Part shown: positions 44,329 through 55,000 of the stretch, piece by piece
How positions within the stretch are numbered: position 1 is the stretch's first letter
How the letters are laid out: each line of letters begins with the position of its first letter
From: JAHRAW01 sp965249835
GTDB taxonomy: Bacteria; Pseudomonadota; Gammaproteobacteria; Arenicellales; Poriferihabitantaceae
Reading direction: 5' to 3'
Length of the DNA: 64,000 nt
Assembly: GCA_965249835.1 (NCBI GenBank)
Contig: CBDFMY010000003.1
Coordinates: forward strand, 1,798,001 to 1,862,000
The notes under the pieces: model-generated
What the model was told of the DNA's origin: nothing
Databases searched by the model: none
Seen by the model: only the letters and a program-made list of their open reading frames with translations
Translations under genes and position numbers: made by a program

Positions 44329-44787
44329 GCAGGGGGAAATAAAGCATGACGCGCAACACCAACGATGTGATGCCCTCGGCGCGCGATGGATGCAAGGAGT
44401 CCGGCTACGCCGGAGTAACGCTGTTTTAGTGTAACGCTTTGCGTGACACTTATTTACCTTTAGTCTTCTCAAAAAAATCATTCCGCACGATTTACCATTG
44501 CCCCCCAAACCGTCAGCGAAACAGTGAGCTTATACAGCAATGACAAATGATAGGTAATGGTGAATTGAGAGGACAAAGGCGAGTTGAGATGCCAAAAGTA
44601 AACGAGAAAAAAGTCCGGTTTCACCAGACTCATTAATTACGAACAAACATTTGCGCGCCGTATTTTCGTTGTCAGGCAAGGCGCGCGAGAAGCGAGGGAG
44701 GGAGCATACATTAAGTATGTGAGCGACCGAGTGACGAAGCGCAACGTAGCATGGCGACGAAAAGGCAAGCGCAAAGAAGTCATGTGG
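44329..44787. repeat. Repeat-filled convergent gap (R1, R2)
   Basis: Between two converging genes. 44395-44640 is R1-like (GTCCGGCTACGCCGGAGTAA hairpin, CAAATGATAGGTAATGG, and a terminator-type AGTCCGG/CCAGACT hairpin with A run at 44606-44634); 44653-44775 is R2 (GCGCGCCGTATTTTCGTTG ... GACGAAAAGGCAAGCGCAA). No gene. Confidence 0.78.
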
Positions 44788-46722
44788 TCATTCCCCCCGA
44801 CCTTTGATCAACTCATCCACCACGCTCGGGTCAGCGAGGGTGCTGGTGTCGCCCAGGTCGTTAAGTTCGTTTGCTGCAATTTTACGCAAGATTCTGCGCA
44901 TGATTTTTCCGGATCGGGTTTTTGGCAAGTCCGGCGCCCATTGAATCACATCGGGCTTGGCGATTGCGCCGATTTCTTTTTTGACCGATGCGAGTAACGC
45001 GGCGCGCAATTTACCGCTCGGTTCGGCATCGACCATCAACGTGACGTAGGCGTAAATGCCCTGCCCTTTGATGGCGTGCGGATAGCCGACCACCGCGGCT
45101 TCAGCGACTTGTTCGTGCAGCACCAGTGCGCTTTCCACTTCGGCGGTGCCGAGACGATGCCCCGAAACATTGATGACATCGTCGACACGTCCGGTGATCC
45201 AGTAATAGCCGTCCTGGTCGCGGCGTGCGCCATCGCCGGTGGTATAACAACCCGGATGCGCGGCGAAATAGGTTTCAACGAACCGGGCATGGTCGCCGTA
45301 GATGGTGCGCATTTGCCCGGGCCAGGATTGCTTGATGACCAGATTGCCGGCCGCCGCGCCGTCCAGTTCGTTGCCGTCAGCGTCCAGCAATGCCGGTTGC
45401 ACGCCAAAAAACGGCAGCGTTGCCGAACCCGGTTTTAGGTCGGTGGCTCCCGGCAACGGCGTAATCAAAATACCGCCGGTTTCGGTTTGCCACCAGGTAT
45501 CGACGACCGGGCAACGTGCATCGCCGACCACATGGTAATACCATTCCCACGCTTCGGGATTGATCGGTTCGCCGACGGTGCCGAGGATTCGCAAACTTTT
45601 GCGGCTGTGGCGTTGAACCGGCGCATCGCCCTGCCCCATCAGCGCGCGCAACGCGGTCGGTGCGGTGTAAAAAATATTCACCTGATGCTTGTCGACTACT
45701 TGCCAAAATCGCCCGGCATCGGGGTAGGTCGGGACGCCCTCAAACATCATGGTGGTTGCGCCGTTGGCGAGCGGACCATAGACGATATATGAATGTCCGG
45801 TCACCCAGCCGACATCGGCGGTGCACCAATACACATCGCCGTCGTGATAATCGAACACATATCTATGCGTCATCGCGGTATACAACAGATAGCCGCCGGT
45901 GGTGTGCAAAACGCCTTTGGGTTTGCCGGTGGAGCCGGAGGTGTAAAGAATAAACAGCGGGTCTTCGGCATCCATCTGTTCGGGCGGACAATCCGCCGAC
46001 GCATCAAGCATGGCCTCGTGATACCACACATCGCGCTTGGTGCTTGCCGTCACCGCATTGCCGGTGCGCTGCACCACGATGGTGGTATGTACCTCGGGGC
46101 ATCCTGCCAAAGCCCGCTCGACGTTTTCCTTGAGTGGCACATTCTTGCCGCCACGCGGACCTTCATCGGCGGTGATGACCACGCGACAATCGGAATCAAG
46201 AATGCGGTCGCGCAATGCATCCGGTGAAAATCCGCCAAACACGACCGAGTGGACCGCACCGATTCGTGTGCAGGCAAGCATCGCCACCGCGGCCTCGACA
46301 ATCATCGGCATATAGATAGCGACGCGGTCGCCTTTTTTCACGCCGCGCGATTTAAGCACATTGCCGAATTTGCTGACTAACTCGAAGAGTTCATCATAAC
46401 TGACTGATTTATCAACATTCGGATCATCGCCTTCCCACAGAATCGCCACCTGTTCGCCGCGCTCGGCGAGATGGCGGTCAACGCAGTTGTAGCAAACATT
46501 CAACTTGCCGCCGATGAACCAGTTGATGTCGGCGGTATGGAAATCGACCTCGCTGACTTTGTCCCACGGCGCAAACCAACTCACCAATTCATTCGCTTGC
46601 TCAGCCCAGAATCCATCGGGGTCGTCCACCGAATGCTGATACATCGCCCGGTATTGCTCGCGGTTCAAATGCGCGTACGTGGCGACTTCATCGGCAACCG
46701 GATACTTTTTATCTTGCGACAT
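44788..46722 (-). CDS. acs: Acetyl-CoA synthetase (AMP-forming)
   Basis: 644 residues. Activates acetate to acetyl-CoA via acetyl-AMP in the cytoplasm. Adenylate-forming motif YTSGSTGKPKGVLHT (about 265), WWQTETGG (about 410), and the C-terminal PKTRSGKIMRRILRKIA with the lysine that is acetylated for control in Acs proteins. Length matches the E. coli enzyme (652 aa). Single gene; neighbours are repeat blocks. Confidence 0.97.
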   Translation of the reverse strand: MSQDKKYPVADEVATYAHLNREQYRAMYQHSVDDPDGFWAEQANELVSWFAPWDKVSEVDFHTADINWFIGGKLNVCYNCVDRHLAERGEQVAILWEGDDPNVDKSVSYDELFELVSKFGNVLKSRGVKKGDRVAIYMPMIVEAAVAMLACTRIGAVHSVVFGGFSPDALRDRILDSDCRVVITADEGPRGGKNVPLKENVERALAGCPEVHTTIVVQRTGNAVTASTKRDVWYHEAMLDASADCPPEQMDAEDPLFILYTSGSTGKPKGVLHTTGGYLLYTAMTHRYVFDYHDGDVYWCTADVGWVTGHSYIVYGPLANGATTMMFEGVPTYPDAGRFWQVVDKHQVNIFYTAPTALRALMGQGDAPVQRHSRKSLRILGTVGEPINPEAWEWYYHVVGDARCPVVDTWWQTETGGILITPLPGATDLKPGSATLPFFGVQPALLDADGNELDGAAAGNLVIKQSWPGQMRTIYGDHARFVETYFAAHPGCYTTGDGARRDQDGYYWITGRVDDVINVSGHRLGTAEVESALVLHEQVAEAAVVGYPHAIKGQGIYAYVTLMVDAEPSGKLRAALLASVKKEIGAIAKPDVIQWAPDLPKTRSGKIMRRILRKIAANELNDLGDTSTLADPSVVDELIKGRGE

Positions 46723-47032
46723 TCAGGATTTCCTCATATTGGTAGGTTAGCCGAAAATGGTAAGCGGTTGAACATCCGTTGGCAAGGGAATGCGGGGCTT
46801 GTTCTTTGTATGTGTTCACTTATTCGCTGACGGTTTTTCTCGTTCACTTTTGGTGTCTCAAAGAAAGTCACACTTTGCGATTCACATTGTCTCCCCAACC
46901 CGTCATCCTCGCCGGCAGGCGGGGATCCAGCGCGCGGCGCAGCCGCGGCCGGCGGCGTTAGCCGCCGCTTTGAGCGCACTAAAGCGTAACGACATTAAAC
47001 TTTTTCTCGGTTGCTTTTGGCGTCTCAAAAGG

Positions 47033-47125
47033 AATCACGGTCTGGGGATGTGGTTTGGATTATGACGGTATTAGTTACTCTCATCGTTTTTTAGTTCTGG
47101 GTTCTCGCCTTTGGCGAGAACAACT
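47033..47125 (+). repeat. R4 repeat copy 4
   Basis: AATCACGGTCTGGGGATGTGG to the stem GTTCTCGCC-TTT-GGCGAGAAC; almost identical to 8461-8550. Confidence 0.86.
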
Positions 47126-47206
47126 TGCCTGCCGGCGAGAATGACGAATGAAAGGGCAATAGTAAATTGAAAAGACAAAAGCGCGTTGAGAAGCCAAAGC
47201 ACATTG

Positions 47207-47232
47207 AAAAAAAAGCCCGGTTTGACCGGACT
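47207..47232 (-). terminator. Rho-independent terminator of the class V aminotransferase gene
   Basis: On the minus strand: AGTCCGG, loop TCAAA, CCGGGCT, then eight T. It starts 6 bp after the stop codon and is part of an R1 repeat. Confidence 0.8.
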
Positions 47233-47238
47233 CATTAA

Positions 47239-48441
47239 TTACGAACAAACATTGAGCGCAGGATTTTTCTGCAAATAAGCACGCGCCGCATCAACCGCGG
47301 CGCCGCGTGAACATTCATAACCTTGATCAGCCAACGCTTGCTCAAGGGCGGCCAAACACAAAAATATGTTCTGTTCGCTGCATGCGTAACCCATCAGGCC
47401 AATGCGCCAGATTTTCCCACTCAACACGCCGAGTCCGGCGCCGATTTCGAGGTTGTGTTCGCGCAATAATTGTTCGCGCACACGTGCCTCATCAATTCCG
47501 TCCGGCACCTTGACCGCGTTTAACTGCGGCAGGCGACTGGATTCTTCGACCAGGTATTCAAGGCGCAAAGATTTCAAACCACAACCGAGCGCGTGATGAA
47601 GACGCCAATGACGCGCCCAGCGATTTTCCAATCCTTCGTGTTGCACCTCAAGCAACGCCTGGTGCAACGCATAAATCGAATTGACCGGTGCGGTGTGATG
47701 ATAACTTCGTCCGCCGTTATCGTTCCAGTAATTCATTACCAAACTCAAATCGAGAAACCAACTCGGCACTTTGCTCTTGCGATCGGCAATCGCGTTGAGC
47801 GCACGCGAACTGAAACTAACCGGTGAAAGTCCCGGCGGCGCCGACAAACATTTTTGTGTGCCGGAGTAAATCGCGTCAATGCCCCATTGATCTACTTCCA
47901 ACTTGATGCCGGCCAGACTGGTAACCGCGTCTACGATACTCAACGCATCGTGCTCACGCGCCAACGCGCACAATGCTTGTGCGTCCGAACGGGCACCGGT
48001 TGATGTTTCGGCGTGAACGAAAGCCAACGCTTTGGCGGATGGATTTGCCGCGAGGGCTTGCGTTACTTTATTGATGCTTACCGGTGCGCCCCATTCATCT
48101 TCCACCAGCACGCACGCCGCGCCAACGCGCTCGACATTTTCTTTCATGCGTCCGCCGAACACGCCATTCTGGCAGACAATCACGGTGTCGCCCGGCTCGA
48201 TTAGATTAACGAAACAAGTTTCCATTCCGGCCGAACCCGGCGCCGACACCGGCATGGTGAGTTGGTTTTTGGTTTTGAACGCGTATTGCAACAACCTTTT
48301 TACTTCTTCCATCAACCCGATAAAATGCGGGTCAAGGTGGCCGATGGTCGGGCGTGCCATCGCGGCCAACACCGACGGGCTGACATCCGACGGACCGGGG
48401 CCCATCAGCGTGCGTGGTGGCGGTTGAAATGGCGAATTCAT
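47239..48441 (-). CDS. Class V aminotransferase, serine/alanine-glyoxylate type
   Basis: 400 residues. PLP fold type I: MGPGPSDVSPSVLAAM at the N-terminus, substrate-binding SAPGSAGMET, and the PLP lysine in YSGTQKCLSAPPGLSPVSFS (about K205). It belongs with serine-glyoxylate and alanine-glyoxylate aminotransferases, which make glycine from glyoxylate. The last residues (LNVCS and stop) are encoded by the conserved edge of an R1 repeat (AATGTTTGTTCGTAATTAATG on the minus strand). ATG 48441 or 48444; MNSPFQPPPR is assumed. Confidence 0.87.
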   Translation of the reverse strand: MNSPFQPPPRTLMGPGPSDVSPSVLAAMARPTIGHLDPHFIGLMEEVKRLLQYAFKTKNQLTMPVSAPGSAGMETCFVNLIEPGDTVIVCQNGVFGGRMKENVERVGAACVLVEDEWGAPVSINKVTQALAANPSAKALAFVHAETSTGARSDAQALCALAREHDALSIVDAVTSLAGIKLEVDQWGIDAIYSGTQKCLSAPPGLSPVSFSSRALNAIADRKSKVPSWFLDLSLVMNYWNDNGGRSYHHTAPVNSIYALHQALLEVQHEGLENRWARHWRLHHALGCGLKSLRLEYLVEESSRLPQLNAVKVPDGIDEARVREQLLREHNLEIGAGLGVLSGKIWRIGLMGYACSEQNIFLCLAALEQALADQGYECSRGAAVDAARAYLQKNPALNVCS

Positions 48442-48537
48442 CATCAGGGAAAAGCGGAAGGCGCGCGATTATGGTGTTTTTTCATTTATGATACAAGGCT
48501 GGCGAATTTATCCGTCATTCACAAAACGCCAAGCCCA

Positions 48538-49839
48538 ATGTCAAGCCCAACCAAAACTCGATTTGACACCCTCGCACTGCACGCCGGTCAACGCCCGGAT
48601 CCGTCGACCGGTGCGCGCGCCACACCGATTTATCAGACCGCCAGTTATGTGTTTCACGACAGCGACCACGCCGCGTCTCTGTTTAATATGGAACGGCCCG
48701 GGCATGCGTATTCGCGGCTTTCCAACCCCACCAACGCGGTGTTGGAAGAACGAATCGCCGCGCTTGAAGACGGGGTCGGCGGCATCGCCACCGCCAGCGG
48801 GCAAGCGGCCTTGCATCTCGCTATCGCCACGCTCATGGATGCCAACTCGCACATCGTCGCATCCAGCGCGCTATACGGCGGCTCGCATAATATTTTGCAA
48901 TACACCCTGCCCCGCTTCGGCATCGACACCACTTTCGTATCACCGCGCGACATTGACGGCATCAAGCGCGCCATCCGCGATGACACCCGTTTGATTTTCG
49001 GCGAGGTGGTCGGCAATCCGGGCGGCGATGTGATGAATGTTCCGCTGGTGGCTGAACTCGCGCACGCGCATGGCATCCCATTGCTGATCGATTCCACTTT
49101 CACCACGCCTTATTTGTTCCAACCGTTTCACCACGGCGCCGACATCATCATGCATTCGGCCACCAAATTTCTCAGCGGACACGGCACGGTCATCGGCGGC
49201 GTATTGACCGAGCATGGTCAATTCGATTGGCAGCAAAGCGGCCGCTTCGACACCCTTGCCGCGCCTTATCACGGCTTTCACGGTATGCGTTTTGACGAAG
49301 AGGCATCGCAAAGCGCGTTCTTGTTGCGCGCGCGCCGCGAAGGGTTGCGCGATTTCGGCGCCTGCATGAGTCCGACCACTGCGTTTTATATTCTGCAAGG
49401 TTTGGAGACGCTACCGATTCGAATGCAGCGGCACATGCAAAACACGCGCAAGGTGGTGGAGTTTTTGCAAGCGTCGGATGCGGTGGAAGACATCAGTTAC
49501 CCGGAACTGGAACAACATCCCGATTATGCGCTGGCGCAAAAGTTGCTGCCCAAAGGCGCCGGCGCGGTGTTCTGCTTCACTCTGCGCGGCGGACGCGAAG
49601 CCGGCCGCGCCTTCACCGAAGGGTTGGAAATTTTCTCGCACCTGGCCAACGTCGGCGATGCCAAGTCACTGGTCATCCATCCCGCCAGCACCACGCATTA
49701 TCGAATGAGCGATGACGACTTGCGCGCCGCCGGCATCAATCAAGGCACCATCCGCTTGTCGATTGGACTCGAAGATGTGGATGATCTGCTGGAAGATTTA
49801 TCGCGCGGCATTCACTTGTCAAAGAAAATCGCAAAATAA
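48538..49839 (+). CDS. metY: O-acetylhomoserine sulfhydrylase-type PLP enzyme
   Basis: 433 residues, Cys/Met metabolism PLP family, longer and closer to O-acetylhomoserine (thiol)-lyase: FDTLALHAGQRPDPSTGARATPIYQTASYVF, HAYSRLSNPTNAVLEERIAALE, PLP lysine in MHSATKFLSGHGTVIGG (about K207), C-terminal IRLSIGLEDVDDL. Makes homocysteine from O-acetylhomoserine and sulfide. ATG 48538 is chosen; the frame is open far upstream across the divergent aminotransferase gene. Followed after 23 bp by a hydrolase and then mtaD, likely one operon. Confidence 0.9.
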   Translation: MSSPTKTRFDTLALHAGQRPDPSTGARATPIYQTASYVFHDSDHAASLFNMERPGHAYSRLSNPTNAVLEERIAALEDGVGGIATASGQAALHLAIATLMDANSHIVASSALYGGSHNILQYTLPRFGIDTTFVSPRDIDGIKRAIRDDTRLIFGEVVGNPGGDVMNVPLVAELAHAHGIPLLIDSTFTTPYLFQPFHHGADIIMHSATKFLSGHGTVIGGVLTEHGQFDWQQSGRFDTLAAPYHGFHGMRFDEEASQSAFLLRARREGLRDFGACMSPTTAFYILQGLETLPIRMQRHMQNTRKVVEFLQASDAVEDISYPELEQHPDYALAQKLLPKGAGAVFCFTLRGGREAGRAFTEGLEIFSHLANVGDAKSLVIHPASTTHYRMSDDDLRAAGINQGTIRLSIGLEDVDDLLEDLSRGIHLSKKIAK

Positions 49840-49862
49840 CATCGCAAAATAACCTCCGGATT

Positions 49863-50693
49863 ATGTTGATTAAGCAGGACAACACCGACTACTACGCTTA
49901 CACCGCCAACCACGCGCCCGCCGACGACCGCGATACCATCGTGTTGGTTCACGGCGCGGCGATGGACCACAGCGTGTGGGCGCATCAAAGTCGCTACTTC
50001 GCCTATCACAACTACAACGCGCTGGCGGTGGATTTGCCCGGGCATAACCGCAGCGGCGGTGCATTGCTCGACGACATCGTTGCCATGGGCGCGTGGTTGA
50101 GCGACCTCATCGCCAACCGCATCGGTCGTGCGTTTCATATCGTTGGACACAGCATGGGCGCGTTGATTGCGCTGGAAGCGGCGGCGGGTTTTTCGAATAA
50201 ACATTCGTTGCTGAAATCATTAACACTGGTGGGCTTCAGTTATCCGATGGGGGTGACGCCGCAGTTGCTCGACGCGGCGCAGAATAATCCATCCGCCGCG
50301 TATACGATGATGACGCAGTGGAGTCACGCTTCAAAAATCGGCGGCGAGCCGCTGCCGGGGTTTTGGTCGCCGGGGATGCAGATGAGTATGATGAAAAACA
50401 GCAAGCTGGGGGCGGTATTCGCCGACTTGCGCGCCTGCAATCAATACATCGGCGGCGAACAGGCTTTTGCCGCGTTGGGTGGCGACAACGCCTGCCCGAC
50501 CTTGTTCCTCTGCGGCGAACTGGACAAGATGGCGCCGGCCAAACTCGCCAAAATCCACGCCGACAAAAATGACCATGCCGAAATCGTTTTCATTCCCGGT
50601 TGCGGTCACAGCCTCATGGCGGAATCACCAGACGGCGTGTTGCACGAACTCAAACGCTTCATCGGACAACATCAAACCGCCCCAATCACCTGA
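49863..50693 (+). CDS. Alpha/beta-fold hydrolase, unknown substrate
   Basis: 276 residues. VLVHGAAMDHSVW oxyanion loop, VDLPGHNRSGG, nucleophile elbow VGHSMGALIALE (Ser about 98), acid in CGELDKMAP (Asp about 223) and catalytic His in PGCGHSLMAESP (about 250). Sits between metY and mtaD, 23 and 28 bp apart, and probably acts in the same pathway, but the substrate is not clear; homoserine acetyltransferase-like activity is not supported by the motifs. Confidence 0.85.
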   Translation: MLIKQDNTDYYAYTANHAPADDRDTIVLVHGAAMDHSVWAHQSRYFAYHNYNALAVDLPGHNRSGGALLDDIVAMGAWLSDLIANRIGRAFHIVGHSMGALIALEAAAGFSNKHSLLKSLTLVGFSYPMGVTPQLLDAAQNNPSAAYTMMTQWSHASKIGGEPLPGFWSPGMQMSMMKNSKLGAVFADLRACNQYIGGEQAFAALGGDNACPTLFLCGELDKMAPAKLAKIHADKNDHAEIVFIPGCGHSLMAESPDGVLHELKRFIGQHQTAPIT

Positions 50694-50721
50694 ACCGCAA
50701 ACCGAGTTCGCCCTCACTATC

Positions 50722-52041
50722 ATGCAAGAAGAAGTCGATCAAATTCTGATTCCGCGTTGGTTGATTCCGGTGGACGAAGCGCAGTCGGTGTGGGAGGGAC
50801 ACGCGCTGGCGGTCGCCGACGACCGCATCGTGGCATTGGATTCTCTCGCTGCCATCCGCGCCCGCTACCGGGCAAAGAGCGAAGTCACATTGAGCGAGCA
50901 CGCGCTACTGCCGGGGCTGGTCAATGCACATACCCACGCTGCCATGACGCTACTGCGCGGTTACGCCGATGACTTGCCGTTGATGGAATGGCTGACGCAA
51001 CACATCTGGCCAACCGAAGCCGCGTGGGTGGATGCGCAGTATGTTGCGGTTGGCACCAATCTTGCGCTGGCGGAGATGATTCGCGGCGGCACCACCTGCT
51101 TCAACGATATGTATTTTTTCCCCGAAGTGGCGGCGGCGTGCGCCGAAGCCGCCGGTATGCGTGCGTGCATCGGTATGATCGTCATTGACCTGCCCTCGGC
51201 GTGGTCGAAGAACGCCGAGGAATGCATCAACAAAGGGCTGGAATTGCGAGACCAAATGCGACATTCGGCGCTGGTCAGCACCGCATTCGCGCCCCACGCG
51301 CCGTATACCGTGGACGACACCGCGCTCGAAAAAATCCGCATGCTGGCGGACGAAATGGACTGCCGAATCCACATGCACGTCCACGAAACCCGCCAGGAAA
51401 TCGAGGAATCCAACGCCCGGTACGGAATGCGCCCGCTGCAACGATTGGAGCAACTGGAACTGGTGGGTCCGCGATTGGCCGCGGTGCACATGGTTCAACT
51501 ACTGCCGGGGGAAATTGAAACCATCGCCGAACGCGGCGTTCATGTGGTGCATTGCCCGCAATCCAATTTGAAACTCGCCAGCGGCTTTTGCCCGGTCGCA
51601 AAACTGCGGGAAAGCGGCGTCTCCGTCGCCATCGGCACCGACGGCGCATCCAGCAACAACGATCTGGATATGCTGGGTGAAATGCAGACCGCCTCACTGC
51701 TGGCAAAAGGTGTCAGCGAAAATCCGGCGGCACTGCCGGCTCACGACGCGCTCGAAGCCGCCACTCTGGGCGGTGCCAAAGCGCTCGGTCTCGACCATCT
51801 CATCGGCTCCCTCGCCCCCGGAAAACAAGCCGACCTCATCGCCATTGACCTTTGCGCCCCGGCCACTCAACCGGTCTATCATCCGCTCAGCCAAATCGTC
51901 TATGCCACCAGCCGCAGCCAAGTCAGCGATGTCTGGGTCGCCGGCAAACGCCTGCTGGAAAACCGTCAATTAACCACTCTGGATGAAACCGAAATCCTGC
52001 AAAAAGCGACGGAATTGGGACGCAAAATAAACGGCGGCTGA
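50722..52041 (+). CDS. mtaD: 5-methylthioadenosine/S-adenosylhomocysteine deaminase (TRZ/ATZ family)
   Basis: 439 residues, amidohydrolase superfamily, cytoplasmic. Metal ligands in VNAHTHAAMTL (HxH), in HMHVHET and in IGTDGASSNNDLDML. MtaD-type enzymes deaminate MTA or SAH during methionine recycling; related members deaminate other purines or triazines. ATG 50722 gives MQEEVDQILIPRWLIPV, the usual family N-terminus. With metY upstream it points to a methionine/SAM salvage operon. Confidence 0.88.
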   Translation: MQEEVDQILIPRWLIPVDEAQSVWEGHALAVADDRIVALDSLAAIRARYRAKSEVTLSEHALLPGLVNAHTHAAMTLLRGYADDLPLMEWLTQHIWPTEAAWVDAQYVAVGTNLALAEMIRGGTTCFNDMYFFPEVAAACAEAAGMRACIGMIVIDLPSAWSKNAEECINKGLELRDQMRHSALVSTAFAPHAPYTVDDTALEKIRMLADEMDCRIHMHVHETRQEIEESNARYGMRPLQRLEQLELVGPRLAAVHMVQLLPGEIETIAERGVHVVHCPQSNLKLASGFCPVAKLRESGVSVAIGTDGASSNNDLDMLGEMQTASLLAKGVSENPAALPAHDALEAATLGGAKALGLDHLIGSLAPGKQADLIAIDLCAPATQPVYHPLSQIVYATSRSQVSDVWVAGKRLLENRQLTTLDETEILQKATELGRKINGG

Positions 52042-52068
52042 TTTTTTTGTAGCAAAGCAAGCAGCCTT

Positions 52069-55000
52069 TTACTCCATATCGGCAATGGCAGACTGTATTG
52101 CGTCGTTAATCTCATCGACTTTGAAAACCATTCGATACTGCCATTGCCCGTGCGCGTTATCAGCGTTGACCGCGTTGACCCAACGCATAGCGGCGCTTTT
52201 CTTGACATCTTTCAACGGGTCGTAGCCCTTGGTTTCCAATATCAGATAGTGCTGTTTTTCCTTGTGCAGACAGATAAGGAAATCTGGCATGTAGTCATGT
52301 AGCTCACCGTTATTTAGATACGGAATACCAAAACCCATGCCTTCATTTTTAGCAAAAGCAATCACTTGCGGATGATTATCCAGATGATAGGTGGTCAACT
52401 GCTCTAATCGTTTGGTATCCGGAACGACTGCGTTGATATGACTTTTTTGCACCGGATAGGGTTCTCGCCGAGTGAAAAAATCCACATCGGCGGTTGAACC
52501 ACTGCCGCGCGAACGCTCGTAACGAGGCAGTTCCGGGGTTTCGTCGGCGGATTGGTCGGGGCGAATATTTTGCCGCAGGTTTTCGATTACCCATCCATAA
52601 TAAGGTGCTAAAAAAGCATCTTTCTTGTCGGCGGGTGCGGTGGCAGAAACCTTTTCGGTAATGTAAGCGTGCACGATTTTATATAACTGCGAAAACAGAA
52701 CGTTCACCGGCAACTCACACTTGTCATCCTCAGCATAGTCACGGGTTAACGAGTTTGTCATATTATATATTTCTGCTTGCAGGCGAAATTGTTCTCGAAA
52801 TTTCTGCAAAGATGCTTTGCTGGTTTTTCCGGGTCCGTGCAAAGATGGGCGCCCCTGGTTGTTTAGTAATCCCGCCTTCATTTTAACTTCCGGCGGAATG
52901 TTTGCGTGATCGATAGACAAAGATGGGATATTTTCCATGTCGCAAATAATGCGACGGCGGACGGATTGCCGGTAGCCCTCCACACGCGGGAAATGAATTT
53001 CGTACTTCACCTTGTCGGGAAGTGCGTAAATGTGGTGAAGCGTTCGTGTTTTCGGTTTCCCGCCGTTACCTGCCTTGACCGTAAAGGACGACAGCGGCAC
53101 CCCTAACACGGTGGCAATTTCCTCGCTCATCAATCCGTCTTCGCCGACATGATATGATGCGCGCCGCAACCCACGCCCGATCACCTGCTCGCACAGCAGT
53201 TGCGACATGAAAGGACGCAGACCGATGATGTGCGTAACCGTGCTGCAATCCCATCCTTCGGTGAGCATTCCAACGCTGACGATGCAACGCACATCGCGCC
53301 CTGGCGGGTGTTTCTCGCGCCCTGATTTTTCCGCCAAATCCTCAAAGCCTTCCGGATATTGCGGGCGTTGTTGGCTGTCCCGAATCCAGTCTATTTTGCC
53401 GATGGTATCAAGTGTGTGGCGCATCCATCGGGTTTCGTCGCTCTTGGTGTTACCGCTTTCTATATCCCTCTGCACATCTGAATAAACGCAGATGGTGTTC
53501 TGCTTGTCCTCGGTGTTGCGCAGTTCGGGCAGACCCGCCCGCGGAATAGTTGCGCTCGGTGGCTTGTCATCGGCAAGCCATTCATAAACCACTTTCGCCA
53601 GTTTCTTGGTCTTGCAAACCAGAATAAACACCGGCGGTCGCGGGTCAGCGGAAACCGCCCATTCCTGACGCGTTTTTTCCCACATGCCACCCAGCATGGC
53701 AATCGGCGTATGTGCGTATTTGACGATCGCTTCCGGCTTGGCACCGCTTTTTTTACCACCACGTTCCGTTGGTGTCAGTTGCGGCAATATCCATTTCCAA
53801 ATATTAAAATATCCCGGAACCGATTTGCCGGAAGAGTCCTGCGCCGCCAGTTGTGGAATTTTAACCAACCCGGATTCAATCGCATCTTGCAAACCGAAGT
53901 TGCTCACCGTCCAGGGGAATATACGGTTTGTATTGTCGCCCGCCTTGCCCAGAAAATAAGGTGTTGCCGAAAAATCGGCGCAGAAATTAATGCCGCGAAG
54001 TTTATGCACCTTGTCCAGTCCGTCCACCCAAACTGTGGCTTCCTTGTAATAATTGGCGGTCATCTCATCATCGCCAAGCATCTCGTTATCACTATCATTG
54101 CCTTTGTCGTCATCGGTGGTATGCAGACGGTAGGCGTGGTGCGCTTCGTCATTGAAGACAAGGATATTGCGGCGCGTTCCCAGTTCGCCATCCAGTATGC
54201 GCCGCAATATGGCGGCATCGGTTTCAATATATTTTTCCGATTTTATCATTGCTCTTTTTAGTGTTCCGCTTTTGTCGCGAATCTCTTCAATGACTTCTAT
54301 AAGCCCCATACCATGTTGTTGGCGCAACGTATCCTCGGTGATATACCGCCGGCCACGCGCAGTGGTATTTTTGTCACCGATAAAAATGGTTTCACGCACA
54401 AGAGTACGTTTTCCTGTTTTGACTACCTTGTTGGCAGATTGCGAGGTATGCGGCTCAAATACATGCCAGTTGACGGTGAGAACCCGCCCTTGAGATAACT
54501 GCGGCATCATGGGTTGTGGTATCAGATCGCGGGTGCGATAAATGCTGGCTTCGCCTTTTTTTGGGTCCAACTCCATCAGTCGGTCACGAATGGTCACATT
54601 GGGACAGACAATCAAAATGGCATCGGAAAAACGCCGGTCGTTCTTGTTGTTCACCTTGTTCAGCACACTCCATGCCGCCAGCATCGCCATCACCGTGGTC
54701 TTGCCCGCGCCGGTTGCCATCCTGCAACAACGGCGACGAAAAGCAGCAAATCCATCCCGTTGTTTTTCTTCCCCCGGTTCATCCAATGGAATAGCAATGC
54801 CCTGTAAAAAATCAGCGCGCGCTTCGGTGAGAAAAATAATCGTCTCAGCCGCTTCCAACTGAGCGAAAAACAGCGGCTGCTCCCGCCCATCCCGCCGCCA
54901 GTAATTCAGCAACTCCATGGTCACACGGCTGACACCCCCTTCGCCGCGTAAAGCCAGAGGTCGCCATTCAGCAAGTCGTTGCCGAATCAGCGACACCGTT

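Larger units (their letters stand above)
46723..47238. repeat. Repeat-filled gap between acs and the class V aminotransferase gene (R1, R4, R1)
   Basis: About 46790-47000: R1 (TTCGCTGACGGTTTTTCTCG, CCCGTCATCCTCGCCGGCAGG, hairpin GCGGCGTTAGCCGCCGC); 47033-47125: R4; 47125-47238: R1 tail with terminator. No gene supported. Confidence 0.78.
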
